Assembly (NCBI GenBank): GCA_964532595.1 | Contig: CAZHIQ010000016.1 | Location: 1-64,000 of the forward strand | From: Chryseosolibacter sp964532595 | Lineage (GTDB): Bacteria; Bacteroidota; Bacteroidia; Cytophagales; Cyclobacteriaceae | DNA: 64,000 nucleotides | Reading direction: 5' to 3' | In this document: piece after piece, positions 53,692-62,609 of the stretch | Layout: the number at the start of each line of letters is the position of its first letter | How positions within the stretch are numbered: the first letter of the stretch is position 1 | Made by a program: the position numbers and the translations under genes | Notes under the pieces: model-generated | What the model was told of the DNA's origin: nothing | Seen by the model: the letters and a program-made list of their open reading frames with translations, nothing else | The model's database searches: none

Positions 53692-54258
53692 TTAACGCGC
53701 CAGAATCTTCAAGACATCATGGAGGTGATAGGCATCGATGCGTTCCCGCAATTCGCGAATAGCTAAACGGAGGTGAACTTCGACGGTGCGCACAGAAATA
53801 TCAAGCAATTCCGCCACCTGGGCATAGGTGAGTTCTTCATCGCGGATAAGCTGGAATACCATACGTCGCTTGGGCGGAAAACTGTCGATCACACGGGCGA
53901 CCAGGTCGTGCAACTCGCGCGAAACCAGAGCATCGTGTCCGTCTGGCGCCGTATTTCGGACGATATGTTCAACGTACGCATCCGCTACCTGTTTGCGACG
54001 AATCGTAGAAATTGCCCGATTCTTTACAGACGAGTAGAGATAGGCTTCGAAATTTTCAAGGTTGAAAACGCGATCGCGGCGGGTGAGTAATGTGGTCAGG
54101 ACGTCGGAAACTACATCCTCGGCCTGCTCAGTGGTATCGACAAAGAGTTGCGCAAACTGGACGAGGCGGACATAGTATAAGTCGAAGAAATCATCGAACG
54201 CCGCCTTCTCGCCGTGCGCGATGCGTCTGAATAATGATTTCTTGTCCTGAGAAGCCAT
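53692..54258 (-). CDS. ECF RNA polymerase sigma factor (FecI/RpoE-like)
   Basis: Extracytoplasmic-function sigma factor of 188 residues. Region 2 is in AFDDFFDLYYVRLVQFAQLF and AEDVVSDVLTTLLTRRDRVF, with the region 2.3-2.4 segment FEAYLYSSVKNRAISTIRRK. Region 4 is ELTYAQVAELLDISVRTVEV. It is the first gene of the SusCD locus and most likely drives transcription of the fecR and susC units after the substrate is sensed. Confidence 0.95.
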   Translation of the reverse strand: MASQDKKSLFRRIAHGEKAAFDDFFDLYYVRLVQFAQLFVDTTEQAEDVVSDVLTTLLTRRDRVFNLENFEAYLYSSVKNRAISTIRRKQVADAYVEHIVRNTAPDGHDALVSRELHDLVARVIDSFPPKRRMVFQLIRDEELTYAQVAELLDISVRTVEVHLRLAIRELRERIDAYHLHDVLKILAR

Positions 54259-54510
54259 CCCGTTCGCTTACCTTATCCGACGTGATTTGAATTTTCTAAA
54301 GGTATACCGTTCCTTTCATCCCTGCAAGCCAAAAGTACGTCAGGTCTTGCATGCGTGGCCCCAAACGGAAACGTCTGCGCGTTTATGAGGAATCATTCGT
54401 TGGCCATCATCAATGAAGCGGCCGTATTATATTCAGTTTGTTTCCGCGAATCTCCTGCGGGCCCGATTTTTGGATATGGGTTGCGAATGTATAACCTGAA
54501 TATCAGAACG

Positions 54511-54990
54511 ATGAAGACCATAACAATTCTGACGACGTGCCTATTGCTGGTTGCAGGAGCATCACTCGCCCAGAACACGGAGAAGATAAGCGACGAAGAT
54601 TTGCGGAAATATGCCATTACGATGGATTCGGTGGAAGCGATGCAGAATGCACTTCGCGACCTGGTAGCCGAGCGGGTGCGCAGTAACACGGTGATGCCGG
54701 TTGAGCGCTACAACGAACTGTTCAAAATTATCGACGACACCACCAAGCTTCGGGCAACACAGGCGACCCCTGACGAAATCGCATTCATTCGGGAGATCGA
54801 CGACCTGCGTTCGGTAAACATCGAGCGAATCAACGAGGTATATCAGGAACTGGCTCGCGATTTCGTCGGGGCAAAGACGTTCAATACAATCCACCGTTCG
54901 TTAAAATCGGATACGCAATTGAAGTCACGCTTCGAAGCTATTTCAGAGCAACTTAGTGACGCCGGAAGCGAACCAGACAAGGGAGGGTAA
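54511..54990 (+). CDS. Small exported protein, DUF4168-like
   Basis: A 159-residue protein whose signal peptide MKTITILTTCLLLVAGASLA ends in LAQ. The mature part is helical, with KISDEDLRKYAITMDSVEAM, ALRDLVAERVRSNTVMPVER and YNELFKIIDD. The pattern resembles the DUF4168 family, but this assignment is tentative. Longer in-frame starts upstream would hide the signal peptide. It is convergent with the OmpA-type gene, leaving only 8 bp between stops. Confidence 0.65.
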   Translation: MKTITILTTCLLLVAGASLAQNTEKISDEDLRKYAITMDSVEAMQNALRDLVAERVRSNTVMPVERYNELFKIIDDTTKLRATQATPDEIAFIREIDDLRSVNIERINEVYQELARDFVGAKTFNTIHRSLKSDTQLKSRFEAISEQLSDAGSEPDKGG

Positions 54991-54998
54991 AAAGCGCA

Positions 54999-55673
54999 CT
55001 ACTCTGCCTTGAGAATCCGCATTTCCACTCTTCGATTGAGAATGCGGGCCTCGGGTGAATCTTCGGTTGCCAGTGGCTGCGAGCCTCCAAAGGCTTTGGT
55101 CTTTATCCGACTTTTGGAGATGCCCTTACTGGTGAGGTATTCTTTCACCGCATCAACGCGGGCCTGCGCCAAGCGCATATTGGCTTCATGGCTTCCCACG
55201 TTGTCGGTATGACCTTCGAGTTGGATAATCATGCGGGGATAGTCTTTCATCATGTCGACCATCGCATCTAATCCGCGATATGAGGTCGAAGCAATCTGGG
55301 CTTTCCCTTGTTCGAAGATCAGTGCGGACAGACGTATTGTTTCCGCTTCGGGCATGAGGGCTATATTGCGCTCTACCCGCTCATCCGTTCCAATGTCACT
55401 GGGATCCAGCAAAATTGTACGCGGCCGATATCCTTCTGCTTCCGCCGTGATCTTGTATTTGGCCAGCCCGAAGAAAGTAAACGCATACGTGCTGTCGATG
55501 AATTGTCCTGTTATGCTTCCGGAAGGGACGCTGGCATAGCGGATGCTCGCCTTAATCGCTCGCTGTGTAGCGGCGTCAGTTATTGTCCCGCAGGCAAGTC
55601 TTGCATCGTCACCCTGAGCATGGGCGCTCAGGCTGAAAACGATCAGCATGACAAGTGCGGGGTTTCGAAACAT
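54999..55673 (-). CDS. OmpA-family periplasmic/outer-membrane protein
   Basis: A 224-residue exported protein. The signal peptide FRNPALVMLIVFSLSAHAQG is cleaved near AHA-Q. The first half resembles a carboxypeptidase-like beta domain (GTITDAATQRAIKASIRYAS, FGLAKYKITAEAEGYRPRTI). The C-terminal OmpA domain has IIQLEGHTDNVGSHEANMRL, AQARVDAVKEYLTSKGIS and the final NRRVEMRIL. A GTG 16 codons upstream is open but does not improve the signal peptide. It is expected to bind peptidoglycan. Confidence 0.88.
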   Translation of the reverse strand: MFRNPALVMLIVFSLSAHAQGDDARLACGTITDAATQRAIKASIRYASVPSGSITGQFIDSTYAFTFFGLAKYKITAEAEGYRPRTILLDPSDIGTDERVERNIALMPEAETIRLSALIFEQGKAQIASTSYRGLDAMVDMMKDYPRMIIQLEGHTDNVGSHEANMRLAQARVDAVKEYLTSKGISKSRIKTKAFGGSQPLATEDSPEARILNRRVEMRILKAE

Positions 55674-55776
55674 AGGATAAAGGTAATAAAATCGACCAAT
55701 ACAGCCGCTTTGTAAGAACACGAATCGACAACGCGATGGTCATACGCATGCGCGCGTCGATTCGTGTGAGAGAAAC

Positions 55777-58776
55777 CTAAAGATCAAGATCGATTGTTTC
55801 CCCGGCGGAGTACGTTTTTCCGTTCGCCCCTTCGTCAGTTATTTTTTTCGTCTGGCTGTCTTCGCTGCCGATTTCCTTGCCGTCTTCTTGACTGTAGTCT
55901 TCTTGGGCGCCGCCTTCTTTGTTGCTGATTTCGTCTTTTTGGCCGCGGTCTTCTTCGACGCGGCTTTCACCGTTGTCTTCTTTTTGGCTGATTTCGCCGA
56001 AGAGGCTTTGCTGGACGAAGTCGACTTTGACGTCTTTGCTTTCTTTGCCGGCGCGACCTTGCTCTTGCCGCGGCTGGCTGAAGAGGTCCGGCCGGACGTC
56101 GTTTTCTTCGGACTCGTCTTTTTCACCGGAGTCGATCGGGCTGATTTTTTTTTTGGACGACTGAGCATCATCATCTGATTCAGTCGCCTCTTCATCCTCG
56201 CCGCTCTCTTCGAAGACCGGCTCGTCTTCATCAAGGAGCACAACCTTGCTGACTTTGTACTCCGATAATCGATTCCCTATCGCCTTCCAGCCCTTAACGT
56301 CGACCACTTCCTCCAGATTGACCGTCTCCGAGACCTTCTTCTTGTCTTTACCTTTGATGAGTTCGACCTCGACTTCCGGATTCTCCGACAGGGTTACCAC
56401 CACAAGTCGCGAACCAATCGCCTCGGAGATAAACACGAACTCCTTGTCGAAGGTACTCGTCTCGATCAGGAAGCGTTTCACCATGTATTGTTTGCTTTCA
56501 CCATCGACGTAAACCGCCGAGACTACACGCTCCGGATGGAACTTCGCTATATGAATGACACGCTCGGGCTCATAGCGGTTGTTAATATCGTAGTTGGTGA
56601 GCTTGTACGAGCCGTTTCGCATAAAAGCGATGAGCATATCGTCGCCATCGAACTTGCCCAGGTACTTACCGCGTTGGTCGCGATTAAGTCGTCCGGAATG
56701 CGGATCATACCACAAATCAAGCTTGTCTAGGGTCGACACTCCCGCCTTCACAAAGTCGACACGACGGATCGGATACTTGGTGATCGTAATTCCACGTGCA
56801 GCCCGGCCTTTGATCTCGACATCGGCAAAGTCGAACTGAAATACTTTCTTCCGCGCCGTGCTCGCCGGGGTAAGCTTCACTTCCACTACCTCAGCTTCCC
56901 CGTTGGGATTGCCACTGACATAATGGATTTTCGAGTTCTTCTCCCCTTGCGTCAGATCGTACTCGCGGTCGCGAATCGCACCGGGCAGGTTAAAGCGCTT
57001 GGCAAATCCTTTGCCCGACTTAGCATCGGAATAGATCAAGTTATACGTCATCCTGTCGTCACCCTTCTTCCAGATGCCGACATACAGGATATCTTTTCCG
57101 AGAAATGCCTTCTCCTGAATCCGCGACACAAGCGCTTTTCCATCCTTGCGAATAACAAATACGTCATCCAGCTCGGAGCAGTCGCAAATGTACTCGTCGC
57201 GCTTCAGACCGTATCCGACAAAGCCATCGCGGCGGTTTACGTACAGCTTCTGGTTGTTGGCGATAACCTCAACCGCCGTAACCGCCTGGAAGCTCTTGAT
57301 TTCCGTCTTGCGCTCGCGGCCTTTACCGTATTTCTCAAGCAGCTTCTCATAGTAAGAGATGGCGTAGTCGGTGAGGTGTTTAAGGTTATGCTGCGTCTCC
57401 TTCAGATGTTTCTCCAGGTCGCGCAACGCCTCATCAGCCTTGAAGCTGTCATACTTCGAAATCCGCTTGATCTTAATTTCGGTCAGTCTGACAATGTCAT
57501 CGGTCGTGATTTCCCGGTAGAACTTCTTCTTGTGGGGTTGAAGGCCCTTATCGATAATCGAGATCACCTTCTCCCAGGTGTCGGCCTGTTCGATATTCCG
57601 GTAAATCCGGTTTTCAATGAATATCTTCTCCAGTGAGCTGAACAGGATCTTCTCCATGAGCTCGCCCTTAAGGATCTCGAGTTCCTGCTTCAGCAAGCGC
57701 ACCGTTTGCTCGGTGTTGTATCGGAGGATCTCATTAACCCCGAGAAACCGGGGCTTGTCTTCGATAATCACACAGGCGTTCGGAGAGATGCTGATCTCAC
57801 AGTCCGTGAAAGCGTACAACGCTTCCATGGCGATTTCCGGTGATTGTCCGCTCTGAAGGTGCACCAGAATCTCGACATCACGGGCGGTGTTGTCCACAAC
57901 CTGCCGAACCTTGATCTGCCCCTTCTCACTCGCTTTGACAATCGACTCCATTAAAGAAGTAGTTGTCGTAGAGAAGGGTATCTCCTTGATAGCTAGCGTT
58001 TTCTTATCAACGATCTCGATCTTTGCACGAACCTTTATTTTCCCTCCGCGAAGTCCCTGATTGTACTCGGAGAAGTCGGCCGTCCCCCCTGTCGGGAAGT
58101 CGGGATAGATTTTGGGGTTCTTTCCTTTGAGGATATCGACCGAAGCTTTGATGAGCTCGCAGAAGTTGTGCGGCAGGATTTTCGTCGACAACCCTACGGC
58201 AATCCCTTCAACGCCTTGTGCCAGGAGTAGCGGGAATTTTACCGGAAGGGTGACCGGTTCTTTTTTCCGACCGTCGTAGGAAAGCTGCCATTCCGTCGTC
58301 TGCGGATTGTACACCACATCGAGGGCGAACTTCGAGAGTCGCGCCTCGATATAACGCGGGGCGGCTGCGCTGTCACCGGTTCTGACATCACCCCAATTAC
58401 CCTGGGTTTCAATCAGCAGGTCTTTCTGGCCCAGGTTGACGATTGCCTCGCCGATAGCCGCATCCCCGTGTGGGTGATACTGCATGGTATGTCCGATGAC
58501 GTTAGCCACCTTGTTAAAACGGCCATCATCCATTTCCTTCAGCGCGTGCATAATCCGGCGCTGCACAGGCTTGAAGCCGTCTTCAATACGCGGTACGGCG
58601 CGCTCAAGAATTACATAGGATGCGTAGTCGAGAAACCAGTTCTTGTACAGTCCGTCAAGCGCGATAGAATGAACGCCTTCATGCTGACCGTTGCCTGTAT
58701 CAGCCGGGGGCACGTAGTTGTCGTTCTGATTTCCTTTTCGTTTGGGAGCGGATTCGTCTTTCTTCCTTTTCGCCAT
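55777..58776 (-). CDS. parC: Topoisomerase IV subunit A, with two possible tails
   Basis: DNA strand-passage subunit that unlinks daughter chromosomes with ParE, 999 residues in the frame as assembled. The winged-helix domain has QRRIMHALKEMDDGRFNKVA, MQYHPHGDAAIGEAIVNLG and the catalytic tyrosine in AAAPRYIEARLSKFA. A GyrA-like C-terminal domain follows (to about residue 840). Then an acidic stretch LDEDEPVFEESGEDEEATES leads to an A10 tract at 56145-56154. Downstream the assembled frame gives an acidic tail ending GETIDLDL, while the neighbouring frame gives a lysine-rich tail (see the separate entry). It follows parE by 26 bp. Confidence 0.96.
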   Translation of the reverse strand: MAKRKKDESAPKRKGNQNDNYVPPADTGNGQHEGVHSIALDGLYKNWFLDYASYVILERAVPRIEDGFKPVQRRIMHALKEMDDGRFNKVANVIGHTMQYHPHGDAAIGEAIVNLGQKDLLIETQGNWGDVRTGDSAAAPRYIEARLSKFALDVVYNPQTTEWQLSYDGRKKEPVTLPVKFPLLLAQGVEGIAVGLSTKILPHNFCELIKASVDILKGKNPKIYPDFPTGGTADFSEYNQGLRGGKIKVRAKIEIVDKKTLAIKEIPFSTTTTSLMESIVKASEKGQIKVRQVVDNTARDVEILVHLQSGQSPEIAMEALYAFTDCEISISPNACVIIEDKPRFLGVNEILRYNTEQTVRLLKQELEILKGELMEKILFSSLEKIFIENRIYRNIEQADTWEKVISIIDKGLQPHKKKFYREITTDDIVRLTEIKIKRISKYDSFKADEALRDLEKHLKETQHNLKHLTDYAISYYEKLLEKYGKGRERKTEIKSFQAVTAVEVIANNQKLYVNRRDGFVGYGLKRDEYICDCSELDDVFVIRKDGKALVSRIQEKAFLGKDILYVGIWKKGDDRMTYNLIYSDAKSGKGFAKRFNLPGAIRDREYDLTQGEKNSKIHYVSGNPNGEAEVVEVKLTPASTARKKVFQFDFADVEIKGRAARGITITKYPIRRVDFVKAGVSTLDKLDLWYDPHSGRLNRDQRGKYLGKFDGDDMLIAFMRNGSYKLTNYDINNRYEPERVIHIAKFHPERVVSAVYVDGESKQYMVKRFLIETSTFDKEFVFISEAIGSRLVVVTLSENPEVEVELIKGKDKKKVSETVNLEEVVDVKGWKAIGNRLSEYKVSKVVLLDEDEPVFEESGEDEEATESDDDAQSSKKKISPIDSGEKDESEENDVRPDLFSQPRQEQGRAGKESKDVKVDFVQQSLFGEISQKEDNGESRVEEDRGQKDEISNKEGGAQEDYSQEDGKEIGSEDSQTKKITDEGANGKTYSAGETIDLDL
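55839..56154 (-). other. Alternative parC 3' frame: histone-H1-like tail
   Basis: If one A of the A10 tract is skipped, parC continues for 101 more residues as SARSTPVKKTSPKKTTSG and so on, to KSAAKTARRKK and a TAA at 55839-55841. By count this tail has 31 Lys, 6 Arg, 19 Ala and no Asp or Glu, with motifs such as KKTAAKK and KKAAPKK typical of histone H1/Hc1-type tails. The TAA is preceded by an A7 tract (55842-55848); one added A there would return to the assembled frame. It could be the true frame (assembly indels) or the product of slippage. Confidence 0.5.
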
Positions 58777-58802
58777 TTGTCTTTATCGGTGATTCGCCAC
58801 AA

Positions 58803-60704
58803 TCAGGCGGCGTGTTCTTCAAGTTCTATTTTACTTTCTGCTTCGCGATCCACCTTGTCGAGCTCGATGCGCAGGTTATCGATAATGAATTCCTGACGGG
58901 TAGGCGTGTTCTTGCCCATGTAGAACTCCAGGGTCTTCTGAAGATTCGAGTCGTGCAGCAGCACAGGTTGCAGGCGGATGTTTTCGCCGATGAATTCACC
59001 GAACTCATCCGGAGAGATTTCCCCCAAACCCTTGAAGCGGGTAATCTCCACTTTTCCGCCCAGCGTCGACATGGCCTGCTGCTTCTCTTCCTCGCTGTAG
59101 CAATACACCGTTTGCTTTTTATTCCGCACGCGGAAGAGCGGTGTTTCGAGAATAAACACATGCCCTGCTTTCACCAGATCGGGGAAAAACTGGAGGAAGA
59201 ACGTCATCAGCAACAACCGGATGTGCATTCCATCAACATCGGCATCCGTAGCGATGATTACTTTGTTATAGCGAAGCCCTTCCAGGCCATCTTCGATGTT
59301 CAGTGCGTGTTGAAGGAGGTTGAACTCTTCGTTCTCGTAAACAACTTTCTTGGTAAGTCCGTAGCAATTGAGCGGTTTTCCGCGGAGACTGAATACCGCC
59401 TGAGTGGCCACGTCGCGCGACTTGGTGATTGAACCGCTAGCCGAGTCACCCTCGGTGATGAAGATCATCGAGTCAGTACCCTTCTCCGACTTATCGTCGA
59501 AGTGAAACCGGCAATCGCGGAGTTTCTTGTTGTGAAGGTTGGCCTTCTTGGCTCTCTCGTTCGCGAGTTTCTTTATCCCTGCGATCTCCTTGCGTTCCCG
59601 TTCCGATTGCAGGATGCGTTTGTGCATCGCCTCGGCCACGGTAGGATTTTTATGCAAATAGATTTCGAGCTCGCGCGACACAAAGTCCACGACAAAGTTC
59701 CGAACCGTCGGCCCCTCAGGCCCTACGTTGATCGACCCGAGCTTGGTCTTCGTCTGCGACTCGAAGACGGGTTCCTGAACGCGGACAGCGACGGCGGCAA
59801 TGATGCTGGCGCGGATATCGGCGGCGTCGTAGTCCTTTTTGAAAAAGTCGCGCACGCCTTTAACAACCCCTTCGCGGAACGCAGCCAGGTGGGTTCCGCC
59901 CTGTGTCGTGTTCTGACCGTTTACGAACGAGTGATACTCCTCGCCGTATTGATTGCCGTGGGTCAGGGCGACCTCGATATCATTTCCCTTCAGGTGGATG
60001 ATGGGGTAGCGCAATTCTTCCGGATTGCTCTTTTGGGTGAGCAGGTCGAGGAGACCGTCTTTCGAATAGAATTTCTGACCGTTGTAGTTAATCGTAAGTC
60101 CCGCGTTAAGAAACGCATAGTTCCACATCAAATCATCCAGGTATTCCGGGATGAAGTGATAGTGTTTGAACATATTATCGTCGGGCTCGAATTCGACCAG
60201 CGTGCCGTTCGGCTCCGACGTTTTGGCTGGCTTAGGGTCATTGACCAGTACTCCCTTCTTGAATTCAGCGAGTTTAGTCTGTCCGTCACGGAATGCCTGT
60301 ACCTTAAAATGATTCGAAAGGGCGTTTACCGCCTTGGTACCGACCCCGTTAAGCCCCACCGATTTCTGGAAGGCGCCGCTGTCGTACTTGGCACCGGTAT
60401 TGATTTTGGAAACAACATCCACCACTTTGCCGAGCGGGATCCCGCGGCCGTAATCGCGTACCGTCACGCGGCGGTCGTTGATCGTAACGTCAATAACCTT
60501 CCCGTAACCCATCATATGCTCGTCGATGCTGTTATCGACAACCTCTTTCACGAGGACGTAAATACCGTCGTCTTTCGACGAGCCATCGCCGAGCTTTCCG
60601 ATATACATACCGGGGCGGAGCCTGATGTGCTCACGCCAGTCCAACGACTTGATACTCGCTTCGTTATACTCTCCCACTGCAGGTGATTTGTCAGTTTTTG
60701 CCAT
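58803..60704 (-). CDS. parE: Topoisomerase IV subunit B
   Basis: ATPase subunit of topoisomerase IV, 633 residues. The GHKL ATP site has VKEVVDNSIDEHMMGYGKVI and VRDYGRGIPLGKVVDV, with LNGVGTKAVNALS as the second motif. The TOPRIM domain carries ITEGDSASGSITKSRD and IATDADVDGMHIRLLLMTFF. The C-terminal IPTRQEFIIDNLRIELD-type ending is conserved. It is the first gene of the parE-parC operon; about 200 bp upstream contains its promoter, not clearly recognisable. Confidence 0.97.
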   Translation of the reverse strand: MAKTDKSPAVGEYNEASIKSLDWREHIRLRPGMYIGKLGDGSSKDDGIYVLVKEVVDNSIDEHMMGYGKVIDVTINDRRVTVRDYGRGIPLGKVVDVVSKINTGAKYDSGAFQKSVGLNGVGTKAVNALSNHFKVQAFRDGQTKLAEFKKGVLVNDPKPAKTSEPNGTLVEFEPDDNMFKHYHFIPEYLDDLMWNYAFLNAGLTINYNGQKFYSKDGLLDLLTQKSNPEELRYPIIHLKGNDIEVALTHGNQYGEEYHSFVNGQNTTQGGTHLAAFREGVVKGVRDFFKKDYDAADIRASIIAAVAVRVQEPVFESQTKTKLGSINVGPEGPTVRNFVVDFVSRELEIYLHKNPTVAEAMHKRILQSERERKEIAGIKKLANERAKKANLHNKKLRDCRFHFDDKSEKGTDSMIFITEGDSASGSITKSRDVATQAVFSLRGKPLNCYGLTKKVVYENEEFNLLQHALNIEDGLEGLRYNKVIIATDADVDGMHIRLLLMTFFLQFFPDLVKAGHVFILETPLFRVRNKKQTVYCYSEEEKQQAMSTLGGKVEITRFKGLGEISPDEFGEFIGENIRLQPVLLHDSNLQKTLEFYMGKNTPTRQEFIIDNLRIELDKVDREAESKIELEEHAA

Positions 60705-60902
60705 AAGCTTCGCCGGATGATTAACAGGATACTTCGATCAATTCCAAAAAATTCTTAATGCCAAGTCTAAAAAATGCAGAATCGGCTTAAATAAAGCGAT
60801 TTTTGCATTGACACGCATCGTTGCGCCGCGGGGCTGAATTACAATTCTTCGTAAAGTAACAGCCTCTAATTAATTGAAGGCCAACCTGAACAAGCGTCCA
60901 GA

Positions 60903-61340
60903 CTAAATAGTCGCTTTAACGAAAATTTTCTGATAAAGCAGGTACAAGGGCCAACCTGCGGCCCAGATTACGGACAGTCCGAGACTTCCGAGAAGATAAC
61001 CTGTGACGAGCGATGGATTGAATCGCTCCAGGCTGTTGTACACGCTCAGCGACCAGAGCGCAACAATACAGAAAATATTGAATGTGATGAGAAGACCGTG
61101 GAACCAGGCGCGGAAATCTTCGCCCTGGGGGTAAAAATACTTAAAAATGTACACGAGTACATTCATCAGAACGACGCCCGCAAGCATTCCATAAAACAGA
61201 AGCTCCCGGCTTACCGTCACCCGTTCCCCCTGTTCCGATACCACTACTTCGAAAGGTAAACCCGCGTAAATGTACAACAGGTTGAACACCACCAGAAGAA
61301 CGGAAACAAACCAGAGAACCCTGAATAACTTAAGCGCCAT
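60903..61340 (-). CDS. Four-helix membrane protein of unknown function
   Basis: A 145-residue inner-membrane protein. Four hydrophobic segments are visible: LWFVSVLLVVFNLLYIYAG, LFYGMLAGVVLMNVLVYIF, FHGLLITFNIFCIVALWSL and GYLLGSLGLSVIWAAGWPLY. A short extracytoplasmic loop lies after the first helix. A longer reading frame starts upstream inside the divergent gene, but the ATG used gives a normal N-terminus. The family is unknown to me. Its start lies 33 bp from the start of the divergent hydroxylase gene. Confidence 0.7.
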   Translation of the reverse strand: MALKLFRVLWFVSVLLVVFNLLYIYAGLPFEVVVSEQGERVTVSRELLFYGMLAGVVLMNVLVYIFKYFYPQGEDFRAWFHGLLITFNIFCIVALWSLSVYNSLERFNPSLVTGYLLGSLGLSVIWAAGWPLYLLYQKIFVKATI

Positions 61341-61345
61341 CTCAT

Positions 61346-61353
61346 TAAATTTG
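61346..61353 (+). promoter_or_regulatory. -7 box in the 33-bp divergent gap
   Basis: TAAATTTG, identical to the pckA -7 box and a perfect TAnnTTTG match, lies 20 bp before the GTG start of the hydroxylase gene. Its -33 partner would have to fall inside the divergent gene and is not clear. Confidence 0.4.
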
Positions 61354-61373
61354 GTGCAAATAAAGGCAAAACA

Positions 61374-62609
61374 GTGAACATTAACCCGATCGTGCTGTCC
61401 ATTCCCATATTTTTCGTCCTGATCGGGATCGAACTGCTGGTCGAGCGCTTTACCCACAAAAAGCTATACAGGCTCCCTGATGCCATTGCAAACCTCAGCT
61501 GTGGCATAACGTCCCAATTATCGGGTTTGTTCCTGCGGATTTTTGGCGTGGGAGTCTACATGCTTGTCTTCGAGAACTTGGCCCTCTTCACGCTCGACAG
61601 CTCGGCGTGGTGGTATTGGGTTGCCCTGATTCTGCTCGTCGACCTCGCCTATTACTGGGCCCACCGCATGAGCCATGAGGTCAGCCTGTTCTGGGGCGGA
61701 CATGTCGTGCACCATCAAAGCGAGGAATACAATCTTTCGGTCGCCCTGCGGCAAAGCTCCCTGCAGGTTTTATGGACTTTTCCTTTCAACCTTCCCATCG
61801 CCCTTCTCGGGTTCGACACGATGGATTTCGTCTATGTATCGGCCTTCAACACCTTGTATCAGTTCTGGATCCACACCGAAACCATCGGCAAGTTTCCGCG
61901 ATGGATTGAGTTTATCTTCAACACCCCTTCCCATCATCGTGTCCATCATGGCCGGAACCCGAAGTATATCGACAAGAACCACGCGGGCTCGCTGATTATC
62001 TGGGATCGGATGTTTGGTACTTTTCAGGAGGAAGAAGAGCGCCCTACTTACGGGATCACCAAGCCCCTCAACAGCTGGAACGCCGTGTGGGCAAACATGA
62101 GTCATTACGCCGACATGGCAGCCGACCTGAAACGTATCCCCTACTGGCGTGACCGGATCAAGTATCTGTTTATGAAGCCCGGCTGGCTTCCCGACTACCT
62201 CGGAGGGTACCGTCGTCCTCCGGAAGTCGATCGCGAAACCTGCCAGAAGTACGACACTCCTGCGCCGATGGCCCTCAATCTCTACGTTCTCTTTCAATAC
62301 GTGCTATGCCTGGTCGGCACTGCCGTATTCCTCTTCAATGCCAACCAGTTCTCTCTTGGCGAAAAATCGATCGTCACGGCCCTGATTACGATCACCGTGG
62401 TCAACTGCGGCGTTCTTTTCGAACAACGCCGATGGGTGAGAGTCGCCGAATGGGCGCGGATTCTGGTCTATCCTGCACTGCTCGCCGTCTTGACTTTTAT
62501 GAACGGATGGTCGCCCATCTGGTATTTAATCGCATTATTGTACTTTATTGTCTCTACTACCTGGTTTTACTCCCTGCACCGACGACATGAAGATGTTCAG
62601 ATGGCCTAG
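61374..62609 (+). CDS. Fatty acid hydroxylase/sterol desaturase superfamily membrane protein
   Basis: Integral-membrane di-iron oxygenase, 411 residues, GTG start. The histidine clusters are YYWAHRMSHEVSLFWGGH, VVHHQSEEYNLSVAL and FNTPSHHRVHHGRNPKYIDK, with NHAGSLIIWDRMFGTF completing the pattern. Multiple helices flank them, with three or four extra helices at the C-terminus. Superfamily members hydroxylate fatty acids, carotenoids or alkylglycerols; the substrate here is not known. The 3' end overlaps the next gene's start by 23 bp. Confidence 0.9.
   Translation: MNINPIVLSIPIFFVLIGIELLVERFTHKKLYRLPDAIANLSCGITSQLSGLFLRIFGVGVYMLVFENLALFTLDSSAWWYWVALILLVDLAYYWAHRMSHEVSLFWGGHVVHHQSEEYNLSVALRQSSLQVLWTFPFNLPIALLGFDTMDFVYVSAFNTLYQFWIHTETIGKFPRWIEFIFNTPSHHRVHHGRNPKYIDKNHAGSLIIWDRMFGTFQEEEERPTYGITKPLNSWNAVWANMSHYADMAADLKRIPYWRDRIKYLFMKPGWLPDYLGGYRRPPEVDRETCQKYDTPAPMALNLYVLFQYVLCLVGTAVFLFNANQFSLGEKSIVTALITITVVNCGVLFEQRRWVRVAEWARILVYPALLAVLTFMNGWSPIWYLIALLYFIVSTTWFYSLHRRHEDVQMA

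Noticed and set aside
59502..60686. Plus-strand open frame of 394 codons opposite parE
   Set aside because: Antisense shadow of the ATPase and TOPRIM regions of parE; no independent evidence.
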